Shown here one piece after another: positions 11,022-20,999 of a stretch of DNA of 64,000 nucleotides. The DNA comes from Alloascoidea africana (Eukaryota > Ascomycota > Alloascoideomycetes > Alloascoideales > Alloascoideaceae), in NCBI GenBank assembly GCA_030581615.1, contig JAKTTT010000006.1, forward strand, positions 186,001 to 250,000. The letters are read 5' to 3'. How positions within the stretch are numbered: position 1 is the first letter of the stretch; each line of letters starts with the position of its first letter. The notes below the pieces were generated by a model, which saw only the letters and a list, made by a program, of their open reading frames with translations, made no database searches and was not told the DNA's origin. The translations under genes and the position numbers were made by a program.

Positions 11022-14000
11022 TTATTGTGTTGAAGCCTGGTTTTTCTTTTTTTGAATTTTCTTCTTAGACTTTGCCTTTCCGTCACCTTCAATAAACTTC
11101 AAAATCTCATCCACTGACCTTTGACTAATCGGCGCACCAGGTTTCACATCTTTCACAGGATTCGAGGTTCCATTCCTCTGGCCAGATCCCAGTTGAACAG
11201 TCTGTTGAGGTCCCATATTCTTTAATAGTCTGTTGCTCTTTTCAACAAGTTCAACTTGCTTCTTAAACTTTGCTGCTGACACGGCGTACTCTGTGATCTT
11301 TTCCAGCCAGGTTCCAATATCCTGTGTTCTACGGTCCTCCACGCCAAGAACAGTCTTGAAAATTTGATAAGCTTCACGCATTTCACGTAGTGACTCATTG
11401 AACTGTCGAAGGTATAGAAGACTTTGAGAGTGCTGGTACTTCAACGTAGCAAAATCAAGGGTGTTCTGATTCAAAACCTTTGCTCCCGTCGCGAGAGACC
11501 TTGCAAAAAAGACTTCACTTTCTTTGTATAATCTTATAGATTGAAGCATTCCCGCAATCTTGGTGAGGGTATGAATACTGCCTGGATGATCTTCTCCGAA
11601 AATTGAGTTCCAGAACTTCATTGCATGTCCAGTCAGGAAAAGAGAACCAGCCACATTGTCTTTAGCATTTTCAAAATAGGCAAGATTCAAATACATGGAG
11701 ACTGTTTCTGCTGCGTCAAAGCCCAATGTTCTTTCAGCTATGGCAACTGCTTTTCTACCCGCAGCAATTGCCTTGTTTTTCTCCCCGAGGTCGTGGAAAG
11801 TAAGACCCAGACGGTTATAAGCATAGGCCACATCAGGATGAATCAAGCCATAGATTTGCTCATGAAGAGAAGTAGCTTCCCATAGCAACTGTTGGCCAAT
11901 TGCCAGTTCTTTATTTGCAATCGATGACATACCTGCTTCCCAAATCTCGTCTACAAGCGTACTCTTGTATATCGAGTCCTTGATAACCGGAACAATAGTA
12001 ACGACATCTTCAGGAGTGAACGTGGCCTTGGGAATAGATACTGAAGGAGGCGGCGAGTTCTTGTTCCGTCGTTTATTGTTGGTTTTCTTTTGTGGTTGAG
12101 CTTCATTTTCGGCTGTAAGTTTGGCCTTTAACTCAGCAGCATCTTCGGGCGTGAAAATATAATCGCGTTGTAACCATTGAATGCCAACCTTGAGCGAGAT
12201 TTCCCTCAACAATGAAAGGGGTTTTACGGTCTCGATCCAGTCGGCTGGAAGGTTGTACCTGAATCTGCGAGTTGATTCTTGAATTATGATAGCTTGAACA
12301 ATTTCCGGGGTAAGAGCTTTGAAACTTTTATCATACCCTGCATACAACTGGTCCAACTCTGGGTCAACAGAAATGTCAGGCTTAGCATTATATCTTGATC
12401 CAAGCAAAACGTTAAAAAAGTGAGAAACAGCATATGGGACAATGGGTAAAGGTAGGTCTCTGATGACAGAAAATAGCAAGTGTTTCGCAGACCTAGCAAT
12501 AATCTCTTGTTTTACAACACTGATCAAGGACTGGAATAGGTTACTTTCGGGCAGTCTAGATTCAGCTTCTTTGGCGACTGCTCCCAGGTATCTCATGTTT
12601 ATGCCTCGGTTATGGAACATCTGTGTCAACTGTGCACCGTCCAAAGGAGCCACAGTAAGGCCGGTTTCAATTTCCGAGACAAAGTTGTTTATGATGGTTG
12701 AGATGTATTTAGATAGATCACGAACAAGTTCCTTGTCCTTCTCCAACTCCTCGTTGACTGTGTTGTTCTCATCCTCGTAGAAAACGTCTGGGTTGAGCGC
12801 AAACATGTCTTGCGATATCTGAATTTCTTCTTGCTCCTCAGGCTTTCCAGTAGCTTTGTCGTCTTCATTGTTGGCATCGGGTTTTGTTTCCGTCTCAGCT
12901 TCTTTTTCTTTCTTCAATGCTTCTCGTTTCTCCATGATGTGGTTACCAACCTTTCGTCGCCACCATTCCGAGACAGCTTCATGTCTCACAACAGGTACCT
13001 TATGAGGATAACTAGTTTCGTCATCACTTGTGCAATTGGCTTCCAAAAACTCGATATCCAAGGGGGTGGATCGATACAAATCTAAAATGTAGTTTCGGCC
13101 ATCGGTACCCTTCAGACCCTTTGTCTCAACTGATGTTACCAGATTATGCTCTGAGCCACTGGTTGTCGAAACAGAATGTCCTTTGAGATGCAAAAAGTTT
13201 GCAATCGGTTTCAAGAGCTTTTCAAACTGTTTATCATCGCCAATAAGGTCGCGCTCTTCGATAGAACCGTAGACAACAAGGCTTGAAGGTACAGGTTCTT
13301 GCTCTTCTCCCTCTTGCTCTGGGACTGGGGCCGGGGGGTCGCTTTTAAATATGCCAGGAACTGGAGCTTGCGCAACTATTCTTCGCCCACAATAATCAAT
13401 GATTGTAGTCAACAAGGGGCAGATGCCATCTGGGTCAACCTTATTCAGATACCTGACTCCAACGAGATCCTTTCCAACTGCATATCTAGCAGCGTCATCT
13501 CCACCAACTTTGGCAAAAGTTCCGACTGAATCAGCACCAAAAGAGTAGAAAATGCCGTTAAACAAAAAGATCTGGTTCACTGTTGGCTCGTTTGGATTCA
13601 TTGCTTGGATATCTCCGCGAACAATTCCAACGGCACCCTTTACGGCAGCAGCAGTAAAATCGAAAGCGTTCTTATTCAAAAGTCTATCTCTAAGTAGTCG
13701 CTCAGGAAGATTGCTGCGTGGTAATTCACGAGAAGATTGATAGTCTCCATTCCAATCCCGAAGATTTTCAAGTCCATCTGGCCCTGTCAATAAATATTGC
13801 TCCTGTGTGCGGGATAAATCACCACGTTGTGCGGGTTCTGGCTTTGATATCCAACTACGTGCGTAAAAAGAGTTTGTAGGGTCAAGGTAAGTTCGTGGAT
13901 CAAGGGTGCCTCTAGCATTGGTGTTCTTTTGGAGTTGTTTCTTGAACAATGGAGAGACTTGCTCAAGTAGAGTCACAAGGGAGTGTGTAGCCACGCCATT

Positions 14001-15055
14001 TTCCTTTTTAGAAGGATCAAATTTTGAAGCAGAGGAATTGTTAACATAAAAGCCTGAGACATGGGATGTAACATGGATATTTTCGCCCTCCAGTGTCATT
14101 GCATGAAGATAGAGAAGGTGACCTTTCAGTTTGTAATGGGCTGGAGGAGGGTTCCAATGAGACAGGGACAGGGATCTGAGTGGGAGCTGTGGAGCTTTCT
14201 GAGGAGTTGGCACGTTGAATGTAGTTGTTGAACTCTTGAGCCCGTCTTCAATCTTCGAAAGAGCCTCTTTCACAAGTTCCGGGTCAAACTCAATCTCTTT
14301 CAGTGGCTCCTGTTCTTCGTCTTTTTTGTCTTCCTCGGGCTTCTCCTCTCCATCCGCTTCTGGAGCATCCGCATCAGCTGTTTTTTCAGCTTCCTTCTCA
14401 GCAGTAGCAGGAGCAGGAGCCACGGCCTCTTCAACGTCATCTGCCAGGTCGGGAACAGTCTCCAATCCCTTGATCTCGTCAAAAAACCCAGATCCGGCAT
14501 TTACTCCACAAACATCCACGCTAAGACCAAGGTTTGGGAGGGCAGAGCTAGTCAGACCAATCAACTCTCTAACCTTGAGAATATGGGTGCGCGCCTCTTT
14601 CTCATTGTAAGGATCCTCTTTCAAAACAAGAACAGAGCCATTGGAGAGGTTTGGGATCGAAGAGAGCTCTAAAACGTCATTCAGTTTTTCACCATCTAGC
14701 CAAAGAGAGAAACAGGTGTATTGAGAAGTAAAGTCCTGAGAGACAATAGTGCTTTTGACATCGCTCAGTGTTTCACTAACCGGGATGACCTATCCGAAAA
14801 CTTGTTAGAGCTGACTTTTGAGAGCAAAAATACAAACTAAACTTACAACAATCTCCATCTTAAAAGGCTCACGAGGGAGCTTCACCGTCAAGGTCAAAAG
14901 GTCTTGAACTCCAAGTTAATTTTTATCATTTTGCATTTTCATTTTTTTCGTTTTTCTCAAGCGTGTAGTGGCGAAACAAAAAAGTCCATTGACTCACCAT
15001 TGAGGGGCTCTTCATTTTGATCCCTTGGCGACTCTTCTTGCTTAGACTGTGGCAT
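11022..15055 (-). CDS. CLU1: Clustered mitochondria protein Clu1 (eIF3-associated Tif31 family)
   Basis: Predicted 1295-residue protein, close to S. cerevisiae Clu1 (1277). The family keeps mitochondria evenly distributed, binds mRNAs for mitochondrial proteins and copurifies with eIF3. The N-terminus is rebuilt from two small exons: 14998-15055 (MPQSKQEESPRDQNEEPLN) and 14847-14908 (VQDLLTLTVKLPREPFKMEIV). Introns are 14909-14997 (GTGAGT...GAG) and 14790-14846 (GTAAGT...TAG). The main exon is 11022-14789. Order of parts: ubiquitin-like N-terminus; an acidic Ala/Glu stretch near 130-160; CLU domain in the middle; the conserved WLQRDYIFTPEDAAELK near 860; TPR-type helices (HPDVAYAYNRLGLTFHDLG) about 980-1150; a basic tail. 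It is divergent to the copper-fist gene with 289 bp between start codons. Confidence 0.93.
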
Positions 15056-15266
15056 TTTGTAGTGGCAATGACGTATATTCTGAGCCGTAATCTTCAGATC
15101 TCAAAAATAGGATTCCAGCTAATATTTACAAAAGAGCTAAGAAATCCGACTTCCGCAATTCCTTGAGATAAGTATGAAAAAAGGAAGAAGAACTACTGGC
15201 TGAAAAATTGGCATTTGTGGAGAAAGTATTACCCTGATTTGATGGAGGAATAGGGATGGATTTTGG

Positions 15267-15273
15267 TTACCCG
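15267..15273 (+). promoter_or_regulatory. TTACCCG, Reb1-type site
   Basis: TTACCCG matches the core bound by Reb1-type general regulatory factors. It lies in the CLU1/copper-fist divergent promoter, 72 bp before the copper-fist ATG. The same core recurs in three other upstream regions of this window. Confidence 0.45.
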
Positions 15274-15344
15274 GACCCAACCAGGCACTGGCTCTTTTGT
15301 GAAATGGCAGGACAAGCTAAATACAGTGGAGGGCGAAAGTATTG

Positions 15345-16283
15345 ATGATACTGGTAGAGGGTGAGAAATATTCATGTTTGCGATGTATACGAGGGCACAG
15401 AGCTAGTGCCTGCGAGCATGCAACTCGACCCCTATTACAAGTGAGACAGAGAGGCAGGCCGAGCACTGGAAGCAGCTACCGAGTAGTGGTTGTAGCGGAT
15501 AAAGACTATGCAGAGGCAGTTACTACAGAAAACAGATCGAAGAGGAGGAAGATAGAGAAGAAAAATCGTAACAAGGATGAAGATGATGCGGAAATGGCAA
15601 TCACGCTAACAGCCTTTAAAATGCAACTTGCAAATACAAGGGGCGGCAAACTCGAGGTTGTCTGTCCAGATCATAATCCACAATGTAAAGACACACTGCT
15701 CTGTGGGGGTAATAGCTGCGAATGTGATTACAAGTCAAAAGATCCCCTGTCGCACTTGTCCAGAATCAAAAAGGGAAGCAGGAAGGATCAAAGCCCAGAA
15801 TCTGTTGACGGGCCCGAACCTCCAAATAATAATCCGATAATACGGGATGGGATAGCCACAGAGGATAATGTTAATACCGGCTCTCGCCATTGGTGTTGTG
15901 TTGAGTGTGAAGAACTAAATGACGACCCTCATAGTAGGCAAGAGCATCAAGAATTGCCAAATACTGTGAATAGTGACAAGAGTAACCCTGTTTTATCTCA
16001 AATACCACCGCCAGTTGCTCCTATACTTGGAGACTTAGAATCCTGGACTCTTCCAGGCAGTATTGATGATTTCTCAGCTAATGATGGGAACTTTGATACG
16101 GTAGCTGGCGAAGAAGTAACAAAAATGAACGAATGTTGTTGTGGTGCAAATTGTACATGCCAAAATTGTATTGTGAGCGGTGATTTGGACCCTTTGCTTG
16201 AGAAAGCATGCGAAGATATTATGACAAATTTTGGAGGGACTGATGCTAGCCTGGCTACGCAAGTTCACCTTCTTCTAGAATAA
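15345..16283 (+). CDS. Copper-fist transcription factor
   Basis: A 312-residue nuclear regulator. The copper fist fills the N-terminus. Zinc ligands C11, C14, C23 and H25 stand in GEKYSCLRCIRGHR and ACEH, the same positions as in Ace1, and the minor-groove RGRP follows at 36-39. The ATG at 15345 is chosen because the family starts right at MI-x-x-G-x-K-Y; a TTG one codon upstream is not credible. Three Cys clusters follow: CGGNSCEC, HWCCVEC near 184, and ECCCGANCTCQNC near 265, the last recalling the C-rich repeats that sense copper in Mac1. The segment after RGRPS has SYRV where Ace1 and Mac1 have a further C-x-H-C. The family includes activators of metallothionein genes (Ace1, Amt1) and of copper uptake (Mac1, Cuf1); which applies here cannot be told from sequence. 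Confidence 0.9.
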   Translation: MILVEGEKYSCLRCIRGHRASACEHATRPLLQVRQRGRPSTGSSYRVVVVADKDYAEAVTTENRSKRRKIEKKNRNKDEDDAEMAITLTAFKMQLANTRGGKLEVVCPDHNPQCKDTLLCGGNSCECDYKSKDPLSHLSRIKKGSRKDQSPESVDGPEPPNNNPIIRDGIATEDNVNTGSRHWCCVECEELNDDPHSRQEHQELPNTVNSDKSNPVLSQIPPPVAPILGDLESWTLPGSIDDFSANDGNFDTVAGEEVTKMNECCCGANCTCQNCIVSGDLDPLLEKACEDIMTNFGGTDASLATQVHLLLE

Positions 16284-17172
16284 AACAGCGCTCAAAGATA
16301 GGTCTTGGTCGTAGGCAATATCGTCATGGTCTATAATGTACACTATTCAAAGGTGCGGGCGAATCAGCATTTCCTTTAGGTTTTATAAAAGGCTTCTAAA
16401 AGTGTTTGGATAGACCAACATTTTTCTTGGGTGGTTCAACCCATGTCTGTGTTTATGCTCATATGCTCCTATATAGGTAACCTAAATCCTATTTGTTGCG
16501 TAAAGTGAATTGGCGAGTCTTTGACCTACGAATCGTTGCACAACACCCTTAATCAAGGCTGTAATCTTTTTCATTACAAACAAAGACATAGGTGGAATCT
16601 CTCAAACTGTATTGAGCGCATCACAAACTTGATAAATTCAGTTCTACAAAGCTCAAAAAGATGGGAAATTTGTTACGACATCGACCATCAGGAAAGCAAA
16701 GATAAGAGAACGGCCTTTTATGATACTTCTAGAGAGGTTTGAAATGATTCCCGGTTATTCCTGAGAAGAATACAATAGTTTTCGTATTGAGTATTGAAAA
16801 GTGATGTTGTATAGGCTACCGCTGAATATCATGAGCACTATAGTTTACACACAAGACGGTCTTGCTAATCAGTGACATCGCAATTCTGCTTTGGTCCTTT
16901 CGATTCTAAAAGCCTAGGGACCTGCGACAGGCCACTTTGAATAGGATAAGGATGATTCCACCAGGTACATTAAACAGGTACAAACTATGCTACCATTAGA
17001 AATAAAGTATAAGAGCCAAAAGTTGGCGCATCGTCACAGGGAACTAGTTAAAGCTTGACAAAAAAAAATATTGATCATCGGGATTACATGATGTGCTGGG
17101 CATCCAATATGGAGATAAGCCATGGTTTGCCGGACATCCATATGGAGATAAAACGTGATTTGTCTGTTCGGT
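16284..17172. other. Intergenic region between convergent genes
   Basis: About 890 bp between the ends of the copper-fist gene and PHO88. AT-rich, with only short frames. No RNA gene or repeat was recognised. Confidence 0.5.
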
Positions 17173-17742
17173 TTACTCTTCCTTGATTCCGCCACCAGTG
17201 CCGGACTTCTCAGCCTCTTCAATCGACTTCTTGTCGGTCTTAATCTCACCCTGACCTCCAAACATGCTCTGTACCTTGAAAGGTCGCTTCAAATCGCCAG
17301 TGGCGGATTTACCAAAGAGGTGGATTTGAACAATCTTCTGCTCAAAAGCACCTTTAACAGGAAGAATACTCTGCATCAATAGCGGGTTGGTGTACTTCAT
17401 ATACAAGTGCATGAAGCCCATCATTGCAATTCCGGTGAAGACACCCTTGGCGGCGGACTTGACCTGCTCCAAATCGTATTCCTTCACTGTGGTTACCACC
17501 AGCTGGGGCTCTTCAGTGGCAGCTAGGGCAGATGCCGGCTCGACATATTTCAGGGTGGTAAGGTCGTTCTTTTTCTTGATTACAAGGCTTGTGAAAAAGT
17601 AGAGTCCAAAGATTAGCAGGTTTGAGACAATGTACCCGATTCTAACGGCGAGGAGGACGTTCTCATCCTCAAAATTGATGCGCTTTGAAACTTGCATCAT
17701 TACGAGCATTATGACGAGATTAGAAACCGCTGGGTTGACCAT
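17173..17742 (-). CDS. PHO88: Pho88/Snd3, ER membrane protein
   Basis: A 189-residue membrane protein of the Pho88 family. In S. cerevisiae it was first linked to phosphate transport and later identified as Snd3, a component of the SND route that targets proteins to the ER independently of SRP. Diagnostic stretches are MVNPAVSNLVIMLVMMQV at the start, RIGYIVSNLL, and FMHLYMKYTNPLLMQSILP in the second half. Hydrophobic segments at about 5-20, 34-53 and 103-125 fit the family, and the C-terminus is charged and Gly-rich. Length is close to the yeast protein. Its ATG is 280 bp from the likely start of the ankyrin-DIL gene on the other strand, so the two share a promoter. Confidence 0.94.
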   Translation of the reverse strand: MVNPAVSNLVIMLVMMQVSKRINFEDENVLLAVRIGYIVSNLLIFGLYFFTSLVIKKKNDLTTLKYVEPASALAATEEPQLVVTTVKEYDLEQVKSAAKGVFTGIAMMGFMHLYMKYTNPLLMQSILPVKGAFEQKIVQIHLFGKSATGDLKRPFKVQSMFGGQGEIKTDKKSIEEAEKSGTGGGIKEE

Positions 17743-18022
17743 TTTGAATTAGGGAGTGACTATCTGAGTTTTGATCGTGGTGGTACAAAAGGGGGGCAAA
17801 GGTATAACAAGAAGAAAAGAACAAAAAAAAAAAAAAGTAGCGAAAAATGACATTTTATCAGTGAGCTGGCGTTTCTGCCGGAGCCAGACATCCGGGCGTA
17901 CGGGTGTAATTCAAAAAGCCTATCCGGACAGTCCAGCAATTCACTCTTTCCAGCATAGTACAACGCTTGGAGGACAGAGACGACTGGCCACCGCCCGCAA
18001 AGGAGGGAACGATAATACTAGC

Positions 18023-20881
18023 ATGGTGTCGTTTTCCACAGAGACAGAGTTCGATCCGTGGCACTCGGGCGATCTCAAGTCATCACCGTTTGGCGTCTCA
18101 ACAACAATGGGGAGTGCAGTGCCAGGTACAGCCCCAATCTCAACCTCAAGAGACAATAAGGGCCACTCTGTTAGGTACTCGGAGATGATTGCAGCGAAGG
18201 AGGCACTAGAACAGGAATACCAATCGCAAGTTCTGAGAACGTCTCAAAGCGGTAGTCTTTCAGCTGAGGACTCTGACCTCGATGAAGACGCTGTATCAAG
18301 CATCGGTGGCATTGGGGAGAGCACGCTGGAATCAATTCGCACAAGCACTGCACAATCGGATCTTGAAAAGAAGAAAACCTTACAACGAGTTTTCTACATC
18401 GCTGCTAGCAATGACCAGGTGGCAACTGTACAAATCTTGTTGCGGCCTACGTTCACCCCGGATTTCATATCTGTGAATGCAAAGGATTCAAACTCAGGGT
18501 CTACAGCCCTTATTTACGCAGCCTGCTTTGGGAATCTCTCTGTTGTAAATACACTACTGGATAGCCATGACGTATCTGTCGAAGTGGACGCAAAGGACAA
18601 CTACGGATGGACAGCTCTGATGTGGGCGTCAAATAACAACCACTTGGAGATTGCCCAGGCGTTGTTGAGCAAAGGGGGAGCTGATCCGAACATTAAAACA
18701 AGTTCTGGTACAAGTGCACTGGACCTTGCAACACCTGGCTCTGAAGTTTATGAGTATTTTGTTGATGAAGATTTAATCCAAGAGAAACAAAGCACCGGGG
18801 CGCATCTTGATTTCTACGACGATGGAGGCAAGTTCAATAATCACAATCTAGATGTGGACCGAGAGGCAGATTTGTCTTTCCAGTTATCTATGCAAACCGC
18901 AGCGGCAAGGGCGGGCGTTACCACTGGCATTTTTGGCACGTCTTCTATACTGGATTCTCTCAATAATGGCAATGATGGCGATGACGATGATGGAGAGGAT
19001 TTTGTATGGGAGAGATACCTGCGCTCTCAATCCTTTCCTTTCCAAGAGACTGCCATTCCCAAATTATTGGACATATCGATAACAAATATAAAACTGGATA
19101 GAAAGCAGACCAAGTACCTAATTCCTGCAAACTTTATCTTCCTGTGTGCAAGATATGCACACTATGAAGGCATCCCTGAGCTTTTGGTGAATTGGCTGGA
19201 CCCCGTACTCTTTCGCATTCGGAGTGCTTGCTCGAAACATGAAAATGATATGAATTACCTTGCCTTTTGGCTTTCAAACTGCTCTTTCCTGTTGTATTAT
19301 ATTAGAAAGGACCCAGGTCTGATGGGCGTGACTGCAGATTTTCAACAGGAACTGACGGAGTTAATCTCAAACATTTTCAACCTTCTCACAAAAGACGTGG
19401 AGAATAGAATTGCAGTTATTTTAAAAGCCGCGATTTTAGAGAGTGAAACCTTACCCGACATGTCAGAGGTTTTGTACCAAAGTGATTGGAATCTGTTCCA
19501 TTCATCCGGGAAGAAAAAAACGAGACAAGAGGAGATCGAAGAGATTATGAAACCTCCGACTTTAAACCAAATTGCAAAGCCCTCGCCAATGAATGTGACG
19601 TCGATTTTGGCTTCACTAATCTACGTCTTGGACATGTACTCTGTGCACCCCGTTATACTACAACAGGCCATTTCACAAATACTGTTTTGGCTTGCAAGCT
19701 TTCTATTCAACGATATTTTAAGTGATCGGAAATACCTGGCTAGAGTGAAAGCGATGCAGATAAGGCTAAACATATCGGCCATTGAAGATTGGATCCGTGC
19801 AAACAACCGGAAGCCCCAAGATGCAGAAAACCTGGACTATGCGTTATACGATAACAATGATTACGATACCTCGCTGTTGGGGATCAGCTTTTCCCACTCC
19901 TCTCTAATTGACATTACTAGATTCCATTTTTCAAGACTTGTTCAATTGCTCCAATGGCTGCAGTGCTTTACAGGAATAGGCAATGATGAGTTAGCAATTG
20001 ATGCAACCGTTGCGAACCTCCCCAGTTTAACGCCGAGTCAGTTATTGCATGTCGTATCAAAGTACCGATACGAAGTGGGGGAGAAGAAAATATCAAAGAA
20101 GTTCAGAAAGCATTTACAAAAGTTAGAGAAAGACTGGATTTCTAATAAGGATAAATCCGAGGAAGAGCTCAAGGGTGGAGGAGTCACAGATAAATCTGCG
20201 CCAGCACCCAAAGACGATGCTGAATCCAAAGCGCCTACGGTGCCTACGGTGCCTACGGTGCCTACAGAGATTAACGAGACCAAGGAGACGAAGGACCTGC
20301 AAAAGGACGATGGCAAAGCCACAAAGGAAGAAAATGTGGAGAAATCTGGTGAGCAGAACCAAGACAAGAAGGAAGAATCCACAGAAAAGCCAGCTACGGA
20401 ACCTCAACCGGAGGCGCAAACGCAACACGAGCACCACCGGAACCAGTCAATGGAGCGCAATATGCTCTTCACGCCGCCCGACTCCAACCTCTATCGCAAA
20501 CTGCAGTACAATAGCAACGTGTACCTGGACACGCAGTACCTGCTGCCGTTCTGCCTGCCCACGACCCGGGAGATGATCATGATCTGGGGCGCGGGCATCG
20601 GCGGAATCAACAAGCGACGGGCCCGCCAGTTCCAGCCGGCGCTGACGGACGAGTTTCTGGCAGAGGTCGACAACGCGGCGGGCGAGTCGCTGGAAGTGCG
20701 GCTGGCCGGCGCGTCCGGTTCCGGTTCCGGTGCCGGTGCCGGACTCGGACCCGGACTCGGACCCGGACCCGGCGACTCGATGTTCCGGGCGCTGGCGGTT
20801 CCCTCGCCAACGGCGTACAAGGCATGGGGCGGCCAGGACGACGATCTCCCGGACGACGAGGCTGCGGCGCCGAACTGGTAG
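18023..20881 (+). CDS. Ankyrin-repeat and DIL-domain protein
   Basis: Predicted 952-residue protein. The frame is open upstream of 18023, but the first ATG in it opens MVSFSTETEFDPWHSGD; earlier initiation would need TTG. Ankyrin repeats span about 120-240 (GSTALIYAACFGNLSVVNTLL, here broken at TALIYAACFG; GWTALMWASNNNHLEIAQ; GADPNIKTSSG). A DIL (dilute) domain follows at about 410-660, with NYLAFWLSNCSFLLYYIRKD and a downstream helical segment. DIL is the cargo-binding fold of myosin V tails, but no motor is present. Fungi have such ankyrin-DIL proteins; their role is poorly defined, and trafficking or polarity is an inference. The last 100 residues are low complexity: a VPTVPTVPT tandem, a Glu/Lys-rich part and a Gly/Pro part (GLGPGLGPGPGD). 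The DNA from about 20440 is much GC-richer than the rest of the gene. Confidence 0.82.
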   Translation: MVSFSTETEFDPWHSGDLKSSPFGVSTTMGSAVPGTAPISTSRDNKGHSVRYSEMIAAKEALEQEYQSQVLRTSQSGSLSAEDSDLDEDAVSSIGGIGESTLESIRTSTAQSDLEKKKTLQRVFYIAASNDQVATVQILLRPTFTPDFISVNAKDSNSGSTALIYAACFGNLSVVNTLLDSHDVSVEVDAKDNYGWTALMWASNNNHLEIAQALLSKGGADPNIKTSSGTSALDLATPGSEVYEYFVDEDLIQEKQSTGAHLDFYDDGGKFNNHNLDVDREADLSFQLSMQTAAARAGVTTGIFGTSSILDSLNNGNDGDDDDGEDFVWERYLRSQSFPFQETAIPKLLDISITNIKLDRKQTKYLIPANFIFLCARYAHYEGIPELLVNWLDPVLFRIRSACSKHENDMNYLAFWLSNCSFLLYYIRKDPGLMGVTADFQQELTELISNIFNLLTKDVENRIAVILKAAILESETLPDMSEVLYQSDWNLFHSSGKKKTRQEEIEEIMKPPTLNQIAKPSPMNVTSILASLIYVLDMYSVHPVILQQAISQILFWLASFLFNDILSDRKYLARVKAMQIRLNISAIEDWIRANNRKPQDAENLDYALYDNNDYDTSLLGISFSHSSLIDITRFHFSRLVQLLQWLQCFTGIGNDELAIDATVANLPSLTPSQLLHVVSKYRYEVGEKKISKKFRKHLQKLEKDWISNKDKSEEELKGGGVTDKSAPAPKDDAESKAPTVPTVPTVPTEINETKETKDLQKDDGKATKEENVEKSGEQNQDKKEESTEKPATEPQPEAQTQHEHHRNQSMERNMLFTPPDSNLYRKLQYNSNVYLDTQYLLPFCLPTTREMIMIWGAGIGGINKRRARQFQPALTDEFLAEVDNAAGESLEVRLAGASGSGSGAGAGLGPGLGPGPGDSMFRALAVPSPTAYKAWGGQDDDLPDDEAAAPNW

Positions 20882-20930
20882 GGCGGGCACCGGAAACACC
20901 CGTGCACCCGTGGGTGTGTGCGAGATAGTG
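20440..20930 (+). other. GC-rich 3' end of the ankyrin-DIL gene
   Basis: This half-kilobase is far richer in G and C than its surroundings. It includes short tandem motifs (GGTTCCGGTTCCGGTGCCGG; GGACTCGGACCC repeated). Just upstream, GTGCCTACG is repeated at about 20238-20265. Codon choice shifts to C/G endings within one continuous reading frame, so this is a compositional change inside a gene, not a separate gene. Confidence 0.7.
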
Positions 20931-20999
20931 GCATCTAGTATTTAAGTCTCCTAGACCTTCGAATCCCGATTTTGTAGAAGTGGTAGATACTCGTCTCCA

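Noticed and set aside
17771-18022. N-terminal extension of the ankyrin-DIL protein
   Set aside because: The open frame starts at TTG, and its Lys/Arg/Gln-rich translation overlaps the PHO88 promoter. The first ATG at 18023 is preferred.
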